Below are positions 1-11,923 of a stretch of 64,000 nucleotides of DNA, piece after piece. This stretch comes from Bathynomus jamesi. Its lineage: Eukaryota; Arthropoda; Malacostraca; Isopoda; Cirolanidae. The translations under genes and the position numbers were made by a program. The notes under the pieces were generated by a model. The model saw only the letters and a list, made by a program, of their open reading frames with translations, searched no databases and was not told the DNA's origin. The stretch spans positions 16,001-80,000 of the forward strand of contig JAJOZX010000999.1 of the NCBI GenBank assembly GCA_023014485.1, in the 5' to 3' direction. Positions within the stretch are counted from its first letter, which is position 1. Each line of letters starts with the position of its first letter.

Positions 1-88
1 TTTAGTAAATAATAAATACCTAAGCGGGCGAATTGAAATTAGCTCGTGGGCGAAATTTCGCCCGCGGGCGAGAGTTTCCCCACCCCTG
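1..88. mobile_element. Partial hAT-like element terminus
   Basis: The window opens in a GC-rich stretch containing the palindrome GGGCGAAATTTCGCCC. Read on the minus strand it begins CAGGGGTGGGGAAAC, the kind of CAG-initial tip seen in hAT transposons. No coding sequence is visible and the other end would lie outside the window, so the call rests on the terminus alone. Confidence 0.3.
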
Positions 89-794
89 CCTGAGCCTAAC
101 ACTTTCAACTTGTCCTCATAACTAAGTGTTGAAAAATGAGTGCTTAATATACTTTATACAGTGTTTGGCATGGTTATGGAAGGGACAAAAAAGTAATATG
201 TCAGTACTGGATAGAAAGACTCGCGGTTTCGCCCATGAGCTCTGACTGGAAACTGACAGTCACTGACGTCTGACTCGCTCGCTGCGGCTGAGAAGCCGTC
301 TGACGCGGGCCATGGCAACATAGGCCCCACCCACTTTACCATATATGGAGGGTGTTCTGTCCACAGACCGCACACTCTACGTCCTGATCCGTCGCTCTCT
401 CCCTTTTCCATTTGATTTGGCATGGGGTAAACATAAATTTATATTCCCATAGTAGGGGAGAAGAATATATATATATATATATATATCGCCACACCGCAAT
501 ACTGAAATTTCGCACCTCAAACAAGCTCTAGGGACGCTTCGCTTCTATCGCTCAGTACCAAAATTTTACCGAATGGTTGTGAAGACAATCCGAACTGAAT
601 TGAAGTCGCTCATTTCTCATCTCGAGTCTCGACTAGTGTAACAGTCGAGTGCGGAATTAAGGGTTAGGGGCATCTTTTTCGTCTCGACTAAAGTTGAGAG
701 AGGGAGACAAAAGGTTAATTAAATATTAATTTACACAAAATCTATTGGGTGTGCGGCGCACACCTAGCACACCCTGAATATACGCCCCTGATAT

Positions 795-831
<37 letters not shown>

Positions 832-1144
832 GATGAATAAAACCACGAAGGAAAGGAAACAGAATGGTGCTCAAGCGCTTTCGTCTAATGACATCCTCAG
901 GAACACTGAAGTACAGAAAGAGTTACAGCCTATATATAGGTTACAAAAAAAAATATAATAGATATATATATATATTATTAAATATATATACAATAACGGA
1001 GAAATAAATTAAAAGTAAAGGATTGTGGGAGGGGCATACAAATTTGTAAAGAAAAACTATCGATTTTTAGCACAAGATCAACTGAATTGTTTCCAACCAA
1101 TGTTTTATTCATCATAAATATTTTCACGTGTTACTTTTGTGAAA

Positions 1145-1211
<67 letters not shown>

Positions 1212-1814
1212 GTGTGTGTGTGTGTGTTAATAAATTAGTTACACGAGAGGTGTAAGCGCAATGAGTTAGCATTATTCTGGTTTGTATTGTATTAATTTTG
1301 TTTACTTCTTTTGGACTTTTTATGAAACAAAGTAAATCCTTCCACAAACTCCGTCATATTTTCAGGGTAAAGAATTACGTGAAATAAATTTAACGGTATT
1401 TTATTTTTTAAGTATTTATTATTTATTAGTACGCCTATATTATTTATAACAGTAATTAACATTAAATAATTACTTATAATTTAGTTTGTAATTAATGATA
1501 ATTATAATTGTTTTAATTTTGATGTTTTTCTGTGCTGAGAAATTAGTTTACTTTATTTTGGGTAAAAAAATTTAAAAAACTGTACAATCAGCGCAACTTG
1601 AAGTTCAAATCAGACGCTTTCTAACATCTGTCTGAATTTCTGTCGAAAACTTCAATTTCAGTCCAAAACATTTCCCAGAGGTAATTCCTAATTTTATACG
1701 TGATTTGTTTCAGCTTTCGCATTTTTCTACTTAAATGAGCTAATTTAAAAGTTTATACTGGAAGCTAAAACACCTCATATGCTGTACATGCAAAGCTACT
1801 CTTCTTTCTTCTAA
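89..1814. other. Non-coding AT-rich spacer with microsatellites
   Basis: No gene is supported. The stretch holds (AT)n at 464-486, (TA)n at 791-831 and a compound (TA)n(TG)n run at 1148-1227. Open frames here are poly-(Tyr-Ile) readings of the repeats. Confidence 0.7.
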
Positions 1815-2187
1815 TCTCTAAATATATATATACACGATATGACGATATTTTTTCGTGTTCTATTTTATACTCGTCGCCATACATCAATATTGTATTTTGC
1901 GTATTGTAAGTTTTCTCTAAATGTATTGCGTGGAGCGTAAACCCCATATAAATGAAGATCCAGTTTAAAACGTGTCATAGAATTAGGGTAAAGCTCAAAA
2001 TTAAATATATATATCTACGATATGACGGTATTTTTTCGTGTTCTATTTTATACTCGCCGCCATACATCGATATTGTATTTTGCGTATTGTAAGTTTTTCT
2101 CTAAATGTATTGCGTGGAGCGTAAACCCCATATAAATGAAGATCCAGTTTAAAACGTGTCATAGAATTAGGGTAAAGCTCAAAATTC
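1815..2187. repeat. Tandem duplication, 184-bp period, two copies
   Basis: Two nearly identical copies lie head to tail. Each starts in a short TATATA tract followed by CGATATGACG and ends with GAATTAGGGTAAAGCTC. AATTAGGGTA recurs at 1981 and 2165, giving the 184-bp period. Only a few substitutions separate the copies, so the duplication looks recent. No coding content. Confidence 0.85.
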
Positions 2188-3295
2188 CTACATAACCTCT
2201 TTTATGTCCAACTTTAAGCTATATGAATTAATACGTATAATTAATCTACAGCGACACTTAATGAGCCCGTCTTAAAAGGCTGAGCAAATTAATTGTTTTC
2301 ATTATATCTTTTTCTTAATTGTTCTTCGCTCTCACCTCGGCTTTCGTTAAGGGCACGAACCCCTTTCGCGTGGGTTAGGGTTAGTTATTTGCTCCGCTCG
2401 ATAGTACCCTCGAGTAATATACTTTAATACTAGCTTAAATTTGAAAGAACGAATCGATAATTGTTGTCTTTTGGCTTATACTGACCTGACCTATCTTCCA
2501 TTATGAATTATTAATACAAATTCCTTTATTTGAACATCACTTACGTAGAGAAAGAGGATAAAACGTAGAATGAAATTTATAAGGTCGAGTTTTCCTTTTC
2601 TTCTAGGTATTTGGAAGGACGTGAACGCTTAATTAGCAGCGTTGATTATGTCTCGTGCGCCCATCGTTTGTCTGCTGTCGAGGGTGAGCGATTCGCGAAC
2701 GAAAATGCGAAAACAAAATAGCGAAAATACAAATGAAACAAAATGGAACGAAGAGAAAAGGGGAACTCCCGCTCTGGTTAGTTGGTTAGGCCTTTCGTTT
2801 CCATACTAACACGAATTTATGTCTTTAACTAGAACCTTTTATGAAATATTGTATTCGAACAAAATATCGGAGAATGCTTTTTGGAGGGATAACCACTGTT
2901 CGTGTGTGTGTGTGTGTGTGTGTGTGTGTCTCTCTCTCTCTCTGTGTGTGTGTGTGTTTAGAGCAGACATAACTTCTTATTAACAGGGGAGGGGGATTTG
3001 AACGTAATTTTTTCAATAAAGGAAATTAACGTTGAAATTTTGTTCGTTATATATTTAGTGTTCTTTCATTTTAAGTTGATTGATAAAACGTACGTTGCTA
3101 TTAATCAATATTAGCAGTATTCAAACTTAAAAAATTGCTAGGCATATTCTATTTTTTAACAAATCCAATTTTATATACAGTATATCCAACTCAAGCACGC
3201 CATATGAGCACCTTAGTAAGTAACCCTGAACATAAAATTATAATATATAAAGAGCTTACACATCGTACAATAAGCATTCAATGGGGCCATAAAGT
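2188..3295. other. Non-coding spacer with compound microsatellite
   Basis: No gene is seen. A (GT)n(CT)n(GT)n compound repeat occupies 2900-2957. Confidence 0.65.
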
Positions 3296-3440
3296 GGCAC
3301 AGAGCTCAATCCAGACTAATGCGGTCCATTGAGCTAACTCCTGAGTAATTATCAGTACCATTTAGAGTCGAACTCCCGACTTCAGTGTCTTCACTTCTCT
3401 TATGAAGAACTGCGTTAACCTCTGAGCTATGGACGCTGGC
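3296..3440 (-). mobile_element. tRNA-derived SINE, family 1, copy a
   Basis: Read on the minus strand this has a pol III A-box-like TAGCTCAGAGGTTAACGC near 3410-3428 and a B-box-like GGAGTTCGACTC at 3365-3376, as in a tRNA gene, but with a SINE body instead of a mature tRNA fold. It aligns along its length with 8695-8862 (shared TGGCACAG, GCGCTCA or GAGCTCA, and CCATTG blocks), so it is dispersed. The parent tRNA is unclear. Confidence 0.6.
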
Positions 3441-3961
3441 TTACGAAGTATATACACGTACATTTAGCCAATATACACGAAGCTATACCATCGTGCACGC
3501 GCAATGATAACTCTGAGTTTGATAATAACCACATATTTTCCGTAACCCACGTACGAAATTTTGAAATATTCATAAAATTATTTAGAAAATTGTTTTAAAA
3601 GTTAAACGACAAATTTTCTGCCCAGTTTTTTTTTCCCTCTTCGTAAATCACTCGCTGATGTTAAGAAAACCCCATAAGAAAACCCCAAAATTATTATTTA
3701 CACTTTCGTTCTCACGAAAGCACGCGACTCAAAAGAAAAAAAACAAGATGAAAACAAATTATTTAGAAAGTAAAAGCATTTGCGAAACTACATCTACTGA
3801 ACACTTTAACCAATATATGGTTTATGGAGTTGATTTAGGGGAACATTAAGTTTTTAATAGCGTTTAATAGAGGGAATCGATCGGTGATTTCATGACAAAA
3901 TGAGTCATAAAGACATAAATAAAATTCTGACAAAAACAATTTATGATTACACACCGCTCAC

Positions 3962-3996
<35 letters not shown>

Positions 3997-4925
3997 TTTT
4001 TTTGCCTTTCGGTATTTATCGATCGATCGGGTAACCTCACGTTCTGTATATATATATATAAGATTTTTTAAGCATATTTAAATTTTTAACTTTAATTTTT
4101 ACCCAACTACAATTATTCGTGAGTGTAAAATGCCGGCAACGGAATGTAAGTATTATCCAACATTACAGGCATCTGACACACGTGTAAGTCATTTTATTAC
4201 GTCCTTCCGTGGTTAATCCTGTTATTATGCCACTTTACATTTCTTCATACTGAGAGAATGGATGCGTGGTCACCAATTTGTAGTAGCACCGATTTGTAGG
4301 CACCAATACGTGATAGGTCCGGGAATTAATAATTATTAGGTTAACGAGGTAATTTAATAGTTAGTTATTATTTGGGGGTCACCAGGTGGGAAACGTATCA
4401 GATGACAAAAAGAATAAGCTGAGCTGGTTTTCCTTTGACTGACTAACAAATAAACGTTTACAGTGAATAAATTTACAATTGCTTAAATTGAATGTGAAAT
4501 AATAATATGACTGAATTGTTGGTACTAAATATTAATTACAATGAAGGACAGATGCACATTAAACTGTAAATGAAAAATAAAAATAGATTATTAAACGAAT
4601 TATAAGAGGGATGAACAGAATGACAAATAGGCCTAGGAGATGACCTGTTCAAATAGATGCTACATATCAAAAAGGCGAGCGATGACTGAAAGAACTTTGA
4701 CAAATCTTGGAGAGGTGAAACCGTAATCGTGCTGCTCTCAAACGATTGACCTCTGTGCGGAAGGTCAATGCGTCTCTTGTAAAGAATACCGTCAAGAAAA
4801 ATCTTCGTAAGGGTGAGGTGATGCCACTGGTCACGCTCTTGAGATTAAAATTATTGGTCCAAAATGAAATAAATGCTTTAACACCGCTTCAGCTGTGTAT
4901 TTCGCTTATATATATATATATATAT
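3441..4925. other. Non-coding spacer
   Basis: No gene is supported. It holds a (CT)n run at 3964-3995 and short (TA)n runs near 4048 and 4908. The latter directly abuts the SINE that follows. Confidence 0.65.
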
Positions 4926-5240
4926 GGTGTACTGGTTAGCGTCGCTGACTACGAATCTATCGGTCCCGGGATCGAGACCCGGTGACGGCAGCCGGCGCGC
5001 AGCAAAACCCAGCTGTTCATCCTTCCACACAATAAAGAAAGTGGTTGGTAGATAAATGGGTACCCTGGGTGGCCTAGTGGTTAAGACGCTGGGCTGCTGG
5101 TGGGGCGTGGTTCGGATTCCACGTTAAACCGTAGGTCTAAGGTGGAGTGAAAAGCTTGACCTTCGTCAGAATGAACAATTCGGTCGGAAGCTAACCAAAA
5201 AGGTTACCAAAGGTATAAGGTATATATATATATATATATA
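4926..5240 (+). mobile_element. Dimeric tRNA-derived SINE, family 2
   Basis: The first unit has an A box like TGGTTAGCGTCGCTGACTAC with the ACTACGAATC anticodon region of a tRNA-Arg(ACG), and a B box GATCGAGACCC. A second tRNA-like unit follows: GGCCTAGTGGTTAAGACGC, then GTGGTTCGGATTCCACG. The 3' body ends ..GGAAGCTAACCAAAAAGG and runs into (TA)n at 5220-5240. Near-full copies are at 12903-13262 and 45899-46172, with 3'-only copies at 44261, 44770, 45750 and 46375. The dimeric tRNA structure is read directly; mobilisation by a partner LINE is inference. Confidence 0.8.
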
Positions 5241-5299
5241 ATATTTAGGAGAAATCCAATGACAAGGAGGAATGTAAATGCCATGAAAAGTCTTCTTTA

Positions 5300-6043
5300 A
5301 TGCGCAACGTTTCGAGCAATACGCTAGATAATAATGATTTTAACTATAAGATGTCGTGTATTAAAACTCTCTTGTTCAGAGGATATAATTTGACCTCTAG
5401 TTTTACCTTACTAAACGATGAATTTAATAATTTAAGATCATATTTTACCAATAATAGTTTTCCTGTTCAGTATGTAGATAAACTAATAAGATCTTTCTTA
5501 AATAATGTTTATAGCCCTCAACTTTCCTGTATTTCAGTGCCTAAAGATATAAAATATTTCCTGGTACCTGAAATGGGTCCCATGAATAAAGAATTTAAAC
5601 TTAAATTTACAAAGTTGTTAAGAAAATTTTTTTATCATACTGATTTTCGCATTATATTTATTAACAAAATGTCTTTAGGTAGCTTTTTCTCAGCGAAGGA
5701 TCGAACTCCTGATTCGTTGCGTAGCGGTGTTGTATATTTATTTACCTGCCCAAGGTATCTCCTTGGTACTTACATTGGCAGCACCGTGCGCTCCCTCAGG
5801 ACTAGATTTTATTCGCATATGGGAATAAGTTGCCGAACAGGTAAAATTTTAAATAAAAAAGAAGCCTCCAGTATTCGGGAACACAGTATAAAATGTAAAA
5901 CTGATGTCACTTTAGATAATTTTAAAATTCTCGGTTGTAATTCTTGTCCTAACTCACTTAGAATTTTGGAATCTCTTTATATTAAAACATTGACCCCTTC
6001 TCTAAACGTGGATTCCTCAGCTGTCCCTCTAAATTTTTTATAA
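5300..6043 (+). CDS. Penelope-like element C-terminal protein: thumb remnant plus GIY-YIG endonuclease
   Basis: The open frame encodes about 247 residues. The first ~130 (IKTLLFRGYNL, then a VQYVDKLIRSFL block) look like the region downstream of the reverse transcriptase in Penelope-like elements. Residues ~140-180 form a GIY-YIG nuclease start: VVYLFTCP, then GTYIGSTVRSLRTRFYSH, with the Tyr pair and catalytic Arg visible. A Cys/His-rich tail (HSIKCK, CNSCPN, then LESLYIKTL with the Glu) completes it. In intact elements this endonuclease nicks target DNA for priming. The frame begins inside the left inverted repeat, so the Met at 5300 is arbitrary and the true protein was longer upstream. 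It is open but 5'-truncated and unlikely to be functional. Confidence 0.85.
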   Translation: MRNVSSNTLDNNDFNYKMSCIKTLLFRGYNLTSSFTLLNDEFNNLRSYFTNNSFPVQYVDKLIRSFLNNVYSPQLSCISVPKDIKYFLVPEMGPMNKEFKLKFTKLLRKFFYHTDFRIIFINKMSLGSFFSAKDRTPDSLRSGVVYLFTCPRYLLGTYIGSTVRSLRTRFYSHMGISCRTGKILNKKEASSIREHSIKCKTDVTLDNFKILGCNSCPNSLRILESLYIKTLTPSLNVDSSAVPLNFL

Positions 6044-6413
6044 ACCCCCCTCCCCAACTCCCCTCCCCCCTCCCCAATTTTTTATAATCCCCCCTCCCTT
6101 AACTTATAACTCCAACCGCCCAACCCATAGCTTGTTTCCTGTTTTGTTTTGTTTTAAATTACTCGTGCCTCGGAACCAGCATTGAAAGGTTCGTAGTGTT
6201 AATTATTCCATTGTATTAGTGTTAATTATTCCAGTGTACTAATTTCAAATTTACTATATGTAATTTAAAAATAGCTTTTAAATTTCTTGTAATTTTATAT
6301 GTAAATTTTTATAACTTTGAATTTAACCCTCTTCTTTTAGTCTTTTTATAGAAATTATTTTGTCTTGTTCACATTTATTTATTGATTCTAATTTCATATT
6401 GTTATTATCTAGC

Positions 6414-6460
6414 CTGATGATGAGCGTATTGCTCGAAACGTTGCGCATTAAAGAAGACTT
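6414..6460 (+). ncRNA. Hammerhead-ribozyme-like core in Penelope-like terminus
   Basis: CTGATGA (6414-6420) is followed by a GAGC-GTATT-GCTC hairpin and GAAAC, which matches the conserved core and stem II of a hammerhead. Hammerhead motifs are established in Penelope-like ends. I could not find a convincing short stem III ending in the expected U-H cleavage site in the next bases, so this may be a degenerate or inactive version. Confidence 0.4.
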
Positions 6461-6538
6461 TTCATGGCATTTACATTCCTCCTTGTCATTGGATTTCTCC
6501 TAAATATTAAATTGAAGCTTTGTAGAAGCAAACCGCAT

Positions 6539-6540
<2 letters not shown>

Positions 6541-6586
<46 letters not shown>

Positions 6587-6617
6587 TCGGAAGCTAACCA
6601 AAAAGGTTACCAAAGGT

Positions 6618-6657
<40 letters not shown>
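6541..6657 (+). repeat. Two (TA)n arrays separated by a SINE 3' tip
   Basis: (TA)n at 6541-6584 and 6618-6657 enclose GGTCGGAAGCTAACC..ACCAAAGGT, which is the 3' tip of the family-2 SINE. The array apparently grew from the SINE tail. Confidence 0.75.
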
Positions 6658-6660
<3 letters not shown>

Positions 6661-7067
6661 CAATGACATTATTTAGAGAGATGGAAAATTGTGAAAGGCA
6701 AATTATTGAGAAACTAGGAACCAAACAATCAGGCTCGGAAACCAATAAGTCAGTCAGGACAATTGTTTTCAATACTGCTCGATGCGAGTTCGAACCCCAA
6801 TGGTTCCCAGTTTATCAATAAACTGGCTTTGTAAGCTTTCCGAGAGAGAGAGAGAGAGAATCTTTAGGACACACACATTGCTTATCGCGACAAGGACGTG
6901 GGTGTAACGACATTAGCGTTGTGGCCATAGTTTCTTTTTTTTATTGTAAATTATTAACTGTCAGAAAATGAAGGGATATAATGAAGGTTAAGTTAGGCTA
7001 GGTTAAGTCAAATGTCACCATTCACAATTAAAAATGTGAACTAGTCGCTGATTTGTAAGCCAAACGC

Positions 7068-7112
<45 letters not shown>

Positions 7113-7497
7113 CGCGCGTACGTATTTTCCTTTAAAATTATCCGCGATTGCTAATCTGCTTGCGAATCAAATGAGATTCGAAAGAGCGGTCTCTTGCCTC
7201 TCAGGACTTCATTCGTTTCAAATTCAATGAGTTGAGAAAGCAAACTCTGTTATTAATTTAATATAACGTTATTAAAGTAGAATATCAAATTACCCGAGTT
7301 GAAATTTAATAAGTTAATAAAAAATTAAAAAGGGTTCCAAGCTGAATTTGCGTGTAATAAAATTTTTATTAGAAAATATATACTGTAAATAAATAGGTCT
7401 TATGTTGCCATGGTTTTTAATTGTTACTGATGCAGTGATAATTGCTCTTAATATATTGGCTTAGTAGTTTATATAATTTTCGTTTTTGCAATGAAAC
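6658..7497. other. Non-coding spacer
   Basis: No gene is supported. A (GA)n run sits at 6841-6860 and a compound (TG)n(CG)n run at 7069-7122. Confidence 0.65.
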
Positions 7498-7665
7498 TCT
7501 AAAATAATAATAATAAGTTTGTTTAACCTCCTTCATAATGTAACGGGTCGTTACATCATCTGAATGTAAAGGACGGTCAACCATCCAACTACTGAACAGA
7601 CCTAACGTCGCTTAACCTGGCTGATCTAACGGGAAGCGGTGTAGCGTCGTGCCCACGAAAACCCA
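7498..7665 (-). mobile_element. 5S rRNA-derived SINE, copy a
   Basis: On the minus strand the head resembles 5S rRNA: GGTTAAGCGACGTTAGGTC, then GTAGTTGGATGGTTGACCG, the internal control region of a pol III type 1 promoter. It is followed by CATTCAGATGATGTAACG and a short body GAAGGAGGTTAAACAAAC leading into (ATT)n. It is too diverged and too long to be a functional 5S gene. 5S-headed SINEs are known as the SINE3 class. Four related copies occur in this window. Confidence 0.8.
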
Positions 7666-8240
7666 TAAATGCCACAGATTTGAACATCGATTTGAACGTG
7701 AATGATTGACGTATATTATCAATTTTAATTCCTCCAGTGTAACTAACATCAACAATATCTTTGCTATCTAAACATTGACAAAATATTGCTAAAACATTGT
7801 TAACTACCTAATGTTGATGTAACACGGTCCTATTGACATTCCTAAATGTCACAAATACTGAATAAATGTTGCAATAATTGAAAAATATTGTCTCAGTTCT
7901 TGCAAAGTAAAATGTAATGAAAGACTGATGTCTTTTCAATGCTGAATTCTTCATAAGATTTTGTACTATTGCAATGTCCCTACAGTAATATTGGTTCACT
8001 TACATAGAATTAATGTTGCCGATGAGAAACGGTGGAAAGTTAACCCGCGATAAATAATGAGTTATCAGTAAATTATAACGGTTTCTAAGCGAAATTTTAC
8101 TGTTGAAATTAAAATATAATGAAGAATTACTGTCGCTTCTGTGTTAAAACTGTATTGAATTACTATAACATTTATGGCCCATCACTCACAAAATCGACAA
8201 CGTTAGTATTGCTGCAACACTTGATCGATCAACCATGATA

Positions 8241-8317
<77 letters not shown>

Positions 8318-8694
8318 TGTATGTGTGTGTATGTGTGTGTGTGTGTGTGCAGACGCTATACCTTAGATATTTTCTTTGATTTATTCCCTAAAGCTAAACG
8401 ATTTTTTATCCACTATTTCATTGATTTTGTGTGAGGGCATTGCATCTCTCTATTCCTCATTCAAATGGTTGCAAACTGAGAAGTCTTATTTCGGCGTTTT
8501 GATTAGAAATTAAAGGGTTCTTTCTGACCTTTGAAAGACTAGAGGAGGGGAACATGAAAGTTTTCTGGAGTCATTCTTTGGCATTATAGGATTGACTTGC
8601 CATTCATGAATGCATGCAAACACACTTCATTCATTATCAGGTAGACGTACTTTTATATTATATTTTAAAATAAAACATTTGTCCAGCACAATCA
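7666..8694. other. Non-coding spacer with (CT)n(TA)n(TG)n microsatellite
   Basis: No gene is supported. A compound microsatellite spans 8244-8349: (CT)n to 8280, (TA)n to 8314, then TG-rich. Confidence 0.65.
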
Positions 8695-8862
8695 GCGAAG
8701 AGGGCCAAATACTGGCACAGCGCTCATGCCAGACGAACGCGACCCATTGCGCTAAATTCTGGCTTATTATTAACAGCAGTATCGGGAGTACAACACCGGA
8801 CCTCGGGTCTTCACGTCGCTCATAGGGAAACGGTGTTACGCACTGGGCTACGGGAAATGGCA
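8695..8862 (-). mobile_element. tRNA-derived SINE, family 1, copy b
   Basis: This is homologous to 3296-3440. The minus strand has a TAGCCCAGTGCGTAAC A-box-like block at 8833-8850 and a GGTCCGGTGTTGTACTCC block in the B-box position. The copies are strongly diverged from each other, so the family is old. Confidence 0.6.
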
Positions 8863-9764
8863 ACATGTGTCCTTAAGTTTGTAACTATTTTATGCTAAGA
8901 CATAAACATGTTCAATGAACTAAGAACTTATCAACGAAAGCGATGCACTGTAAAATCCGTTTTAATATTAAACGTACAGAAAAACATGCTACGATGAAAT
9001 ATACTTAGAAATACATTTAATTTATAAAAATTTTAACATTTTTAAACACGTTTCATTAAAACAGGAGATTTAATATTTATTTAATTTTGTTTACTTTTGT
9101 TGACTTCAAACAAATGTTCAGGACTGACCTGTTTTCGACCACTTTGAGCATCCCGCCTCATATATCATAGGGGACTTTTCATGTTTCATCTTAAAACGTG
9201 TGTAAAGATAAACTCTTCTGTTTTGCGTTTAAATGTAATTATTAAATACATATATGAATATATTCAGCAGTTAAATGCGTTACTGGTACGACTGTTAATC
9301 CCGACGCTAAACGATGAATATTTGAACTGCCTGACGCAATACAAAATAATGAAGGCGTTTAAAAGGATGTATCTGAATTATTTCTTAATATGTATTATGA
9401 TGGTAGGGCTTCCCTTTAACAGACAGGACACTGTATTATTTTTAAAGTGTGAATGAAAATATCTTAAAAGTTTTTGAAATTGCTCTGTTTGCGCATGCAC
9501 GCTGGTCTTGTTTATGTCAGTTCAAATTTTTAGGTTAAACAAAGAGGTGCTCAGAAAACTACTCTTTAGAAAGTATGACCTACATTATAATTATTTACTT
9601 ATATTACAAAGCACTGTAAATTTTACAGAAAACTAAACAAATTGAAAGAAATGGATAGACTGTCTGAAATGAAATCTATATATTTAAGTGGCTACTTATG
9701 AATATTGCGTTAATGTAACTTAGCATGTTAGTTTGAGAAATTGGCTTGAAAAGTTCCAAAACCT
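8863..9764. other. Non-coding spacer with short LINE 3' tip
   Basis: No gene is supported. 9107-9180 (GTTCAGGACTGACCTG, then CATCCCGCCTCAT) resembles the 3' end of the LINE copies at 11924 and 34650, so a short LINE tail is likely here. Confidence 0.45.
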
Positions 9765-9967
9765 GGATCACCTGAAGATCCGTCACCCCAGCCTTTTTTA
9801 GCTAGCTTTATAAGGCTAACTAACGAAAATATCACGACCTAACCTAACCAATCGTTAGGTCAACTGTATGCCCTTGACGATTGGTTAGGTTAGGTCGTGA
9901 TATTTTCGTTAGTTTGCCTTATAAAGCTAACTAAAAAAGGTCGGGGTGACGGATCTTTAGGTAATCC
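9765..9967. mobile_element. Foldback MITE with 8-bp target duplication
   Basis: The 203-bp element is flanked by CAAAACCT at 9757-9764 and 9968-9975. Its ends are inverted: GGATCACCTGAAGATCCGTC against the complement of the right end, GGATTACCTAAAGATCCGTC. The arms pair almost completely and contain GATATTTTCGTTAGTT and GATTGGTTAGGTTAGG around a ~20-bp loop. It has no coding capacity. The 8-bp duplication fits hAT-type mobilisation. Confidence 0.9.
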
Positions 9968-10396
9968 CAAAACCTTTGTCTGGAATCGTCTGATAAGCTT
10001 TTATTAATTTTAGAAATAAGTTTTTGCTTGTAGCTTTAAAACATTTCTTCTCATACTTTCTGTTTTTTGCCAATGATCTTAACTACAATTCTTATTTTTA
10101 CTTTACTTTCTATCAAACTTGAATCATACTGGAACGTTATATCACTGACGGCAAAATCACACTTATATTAAATCTCTAGGCATGTTCAGAAGTAAATTGG
10201 AAGTGGAAATATGTTCACCCTTAACAGTGTTTAAAAGTGGATATAAAATATGTTAGAAGTGTGTGTTAACACTGTTTTACAGTCATTATCAATTAGTAAT
10301 TTTTATGTTTTTTACAAATTTTGTTTCCAGGCGTTACCATTTTTACGAAACTGTGCATATTGGACTGTATTTTTTTTCAACAGTAGTTTTGTCAGT

Positions 10397-10590
10397 CATG
10401 CACCGAGGCTAAGTGACGTTATGTCTGTTCAGTATATAGATGGCTGACCGTCCTCCGATGCGTTCAGATAATGTAGCGAACTTTAGAGATAGTTCTCATC
10501 CCACGTAAAGCTGTAGACTCCTTCCGTCGCATGACCTTTTATGCTGTTACGAAGGAGGCTAAACATCTCCAAAATATATATATTATTAGT
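10397..10590 (+). mobile_element. 5S rRNA-derived SINE, copy b (5'-truncated)
   Basis: This starts in the 5S-like region at GAGGCTAAGTGACGTTATGT, followed by ATAGATGGCTGACCGTCC. The shared body then follows: GATGCGTTCAGATAATGTAG, CATGACCTTTTATGCTG and GAAGGAGGCTAAACATCTCC, ending in ATATATATATTATT. It is oriented opposite to the copy 450 bp downstream. Confidence 0.75.
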
Positions 10591-11039
10591 TCTCGACGTG
10601 AACCGACCCTTTATCGATTTATGGAACTGTACAATGGGAAATCACTTAAATATTAAATGAATTGAACCCCAATTCGGGGTAACAAAAAAAAAAAGAGGAG
10701 AAAAAACAAAAAACAAAACGTATTTATTTAAGCGAAAAATGCCACGTCACTTTCATGATATTCTGTTTTTGAGTAATTTCAAGAAATTCACTTTTGAATT
10801 TTGATGGTTTATGCTTTGCAGTTAAATAACTTTAGATCAAAATTGAAAGATATGTAACTTAATTTAATATTAATTTAAGTGTCATTATAGTTATGATTTT
10901 TTAATTTTTAAATGTATAATGTTGTCATTCTCTATAATGCAGCTATACATTGTTTGTACTTCATATACACATGTTCCACATGTATACTGTGTACATGTTC
11001 GACTATATACTTTAAAGGAAAAATATAAAACAATTCTAA
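10591..11039. other. Non-coding AT-rich spacer
   Basis: I see no gene and no recognisable element here. Confidence 0.6.
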
Positions 11040-11290
11040 CATCACATACTACTACTACTACGATTACTATTACTATTAATAATAATAATAATGTTTGGTG
11101 TTGTTTAATCTTCATAACGACAAAGGTCATGTGACACAGTGGACCTACACCTTTACGTGAGGTTAGAACCATCTAAAGGTCGCTACATCATTTGAACGCG
11201 GAGGACGGTCACCCATCCAGTTATTGAACAAACCCAACGCCGCTGATCTAACGGTTAGCGGTGTTATGACGTGGCTATGACGTAGCCCTA
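11040..11290 (-). mobile_element. 5S rRNA-derived SINE, copy c
   Basis: On the minus strand: GATCAGCGGCGTTGGGTTTG, then CTGGATGGGTGACCGTCC (closest of the five to 5S rRNA), the body GTTCAAATGATGTAGCGACC, CACATGACCTTTGTCG, GAAGATTAAACAACACC, then an (ATT)n/(AGT)n tail at 11040-11092. This is the best-preserved head and body together. Confidence 0.85.
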
Positions 11291-11923
11291 CCCAACAAAA
11301 ATGGGATGTTCAGTAAACGTCATAAACGTTTTATTTACGTTGGAAATATTTTATTGTATTACATTACATGAAATTATTTGAATGAAAAATTAAAAGCAAC
11401 CTGTTTATAGTGCTGTAAAAAAGTTCGTCTAGAAACTCTAAAAAAGCATAAAATTTACTAATTGGTATTTTTATTGAGGGGGAAGGTACGTTATTTTGGG
11501 GGATGACAGTAATAAATTTAAATAAAAAAAATCCAATCATTAACAATTATTAATTTTTTATACTTTTTATATACTTTTACATTTATAGGCGAACTTTTTT
11601 CCTAAACTGTACGTCACTCTCGAAAGAAATACAATAACATGAGCGATTATAAACCGAAATAGAGTAAACATTTAACAGAATAAACATTTTAAATCGACAT
11701 AATGATTTTCACTAATTGTATAACTGAAAGAAAAGGTCTTTTATTCCTAAAGGTTACTTTCATCATATGACTAATCTAATAATTATTAATATTAAGAACG
11801 GTTTTACAACGGTATTTACGAGTATCAGGTAATAAATAATTTAAATGGATGGCTTTAAATAGATATATACAAAAAAAAAAAATATATATATATATATATA
11901 TACACACACATCTTTAGAAAATT
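11291..11923. other. Non-coding spacer
   Basis: No gene is supported. A poly(A)-(TA)n-(CA)n tract at 11870-11910 lies immediately beyond the 3' end of the LINE fragment that follows and may be its tail. Confidence 0.55.

Larger units (their letters stand above)
5241..6507 (+). mobile_element. 5'-truncated Penelope-like element flanked by inverted repeats
   Basis: A C-terminal Penelope-like reading frame is enclosed by inverted repeats of about 84 bp, left 5241-5324 and right 6425-6507. Both contain GCGCAACGTTTCGAGCAATA or its complement. The right copy contains CTGATGA at 6414-6420, a stem GAGC/GCTC and GAAA at 6435-6438. The left copy lacks the roughly 12 bp holding that CTGATGA block. Inverted LTR-like ends are a known peculiarity of Penelope-like elements. 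The reverse transcriptase palm is absent, so the copy is dead. Confidence 0.8.

Noticed and set aside
11180..11285. Functional 5S rRNA gene
   Set aside because: Too many differences from 5S, no T-run terminator after the 3' end, and the shared SINE body follows directly.
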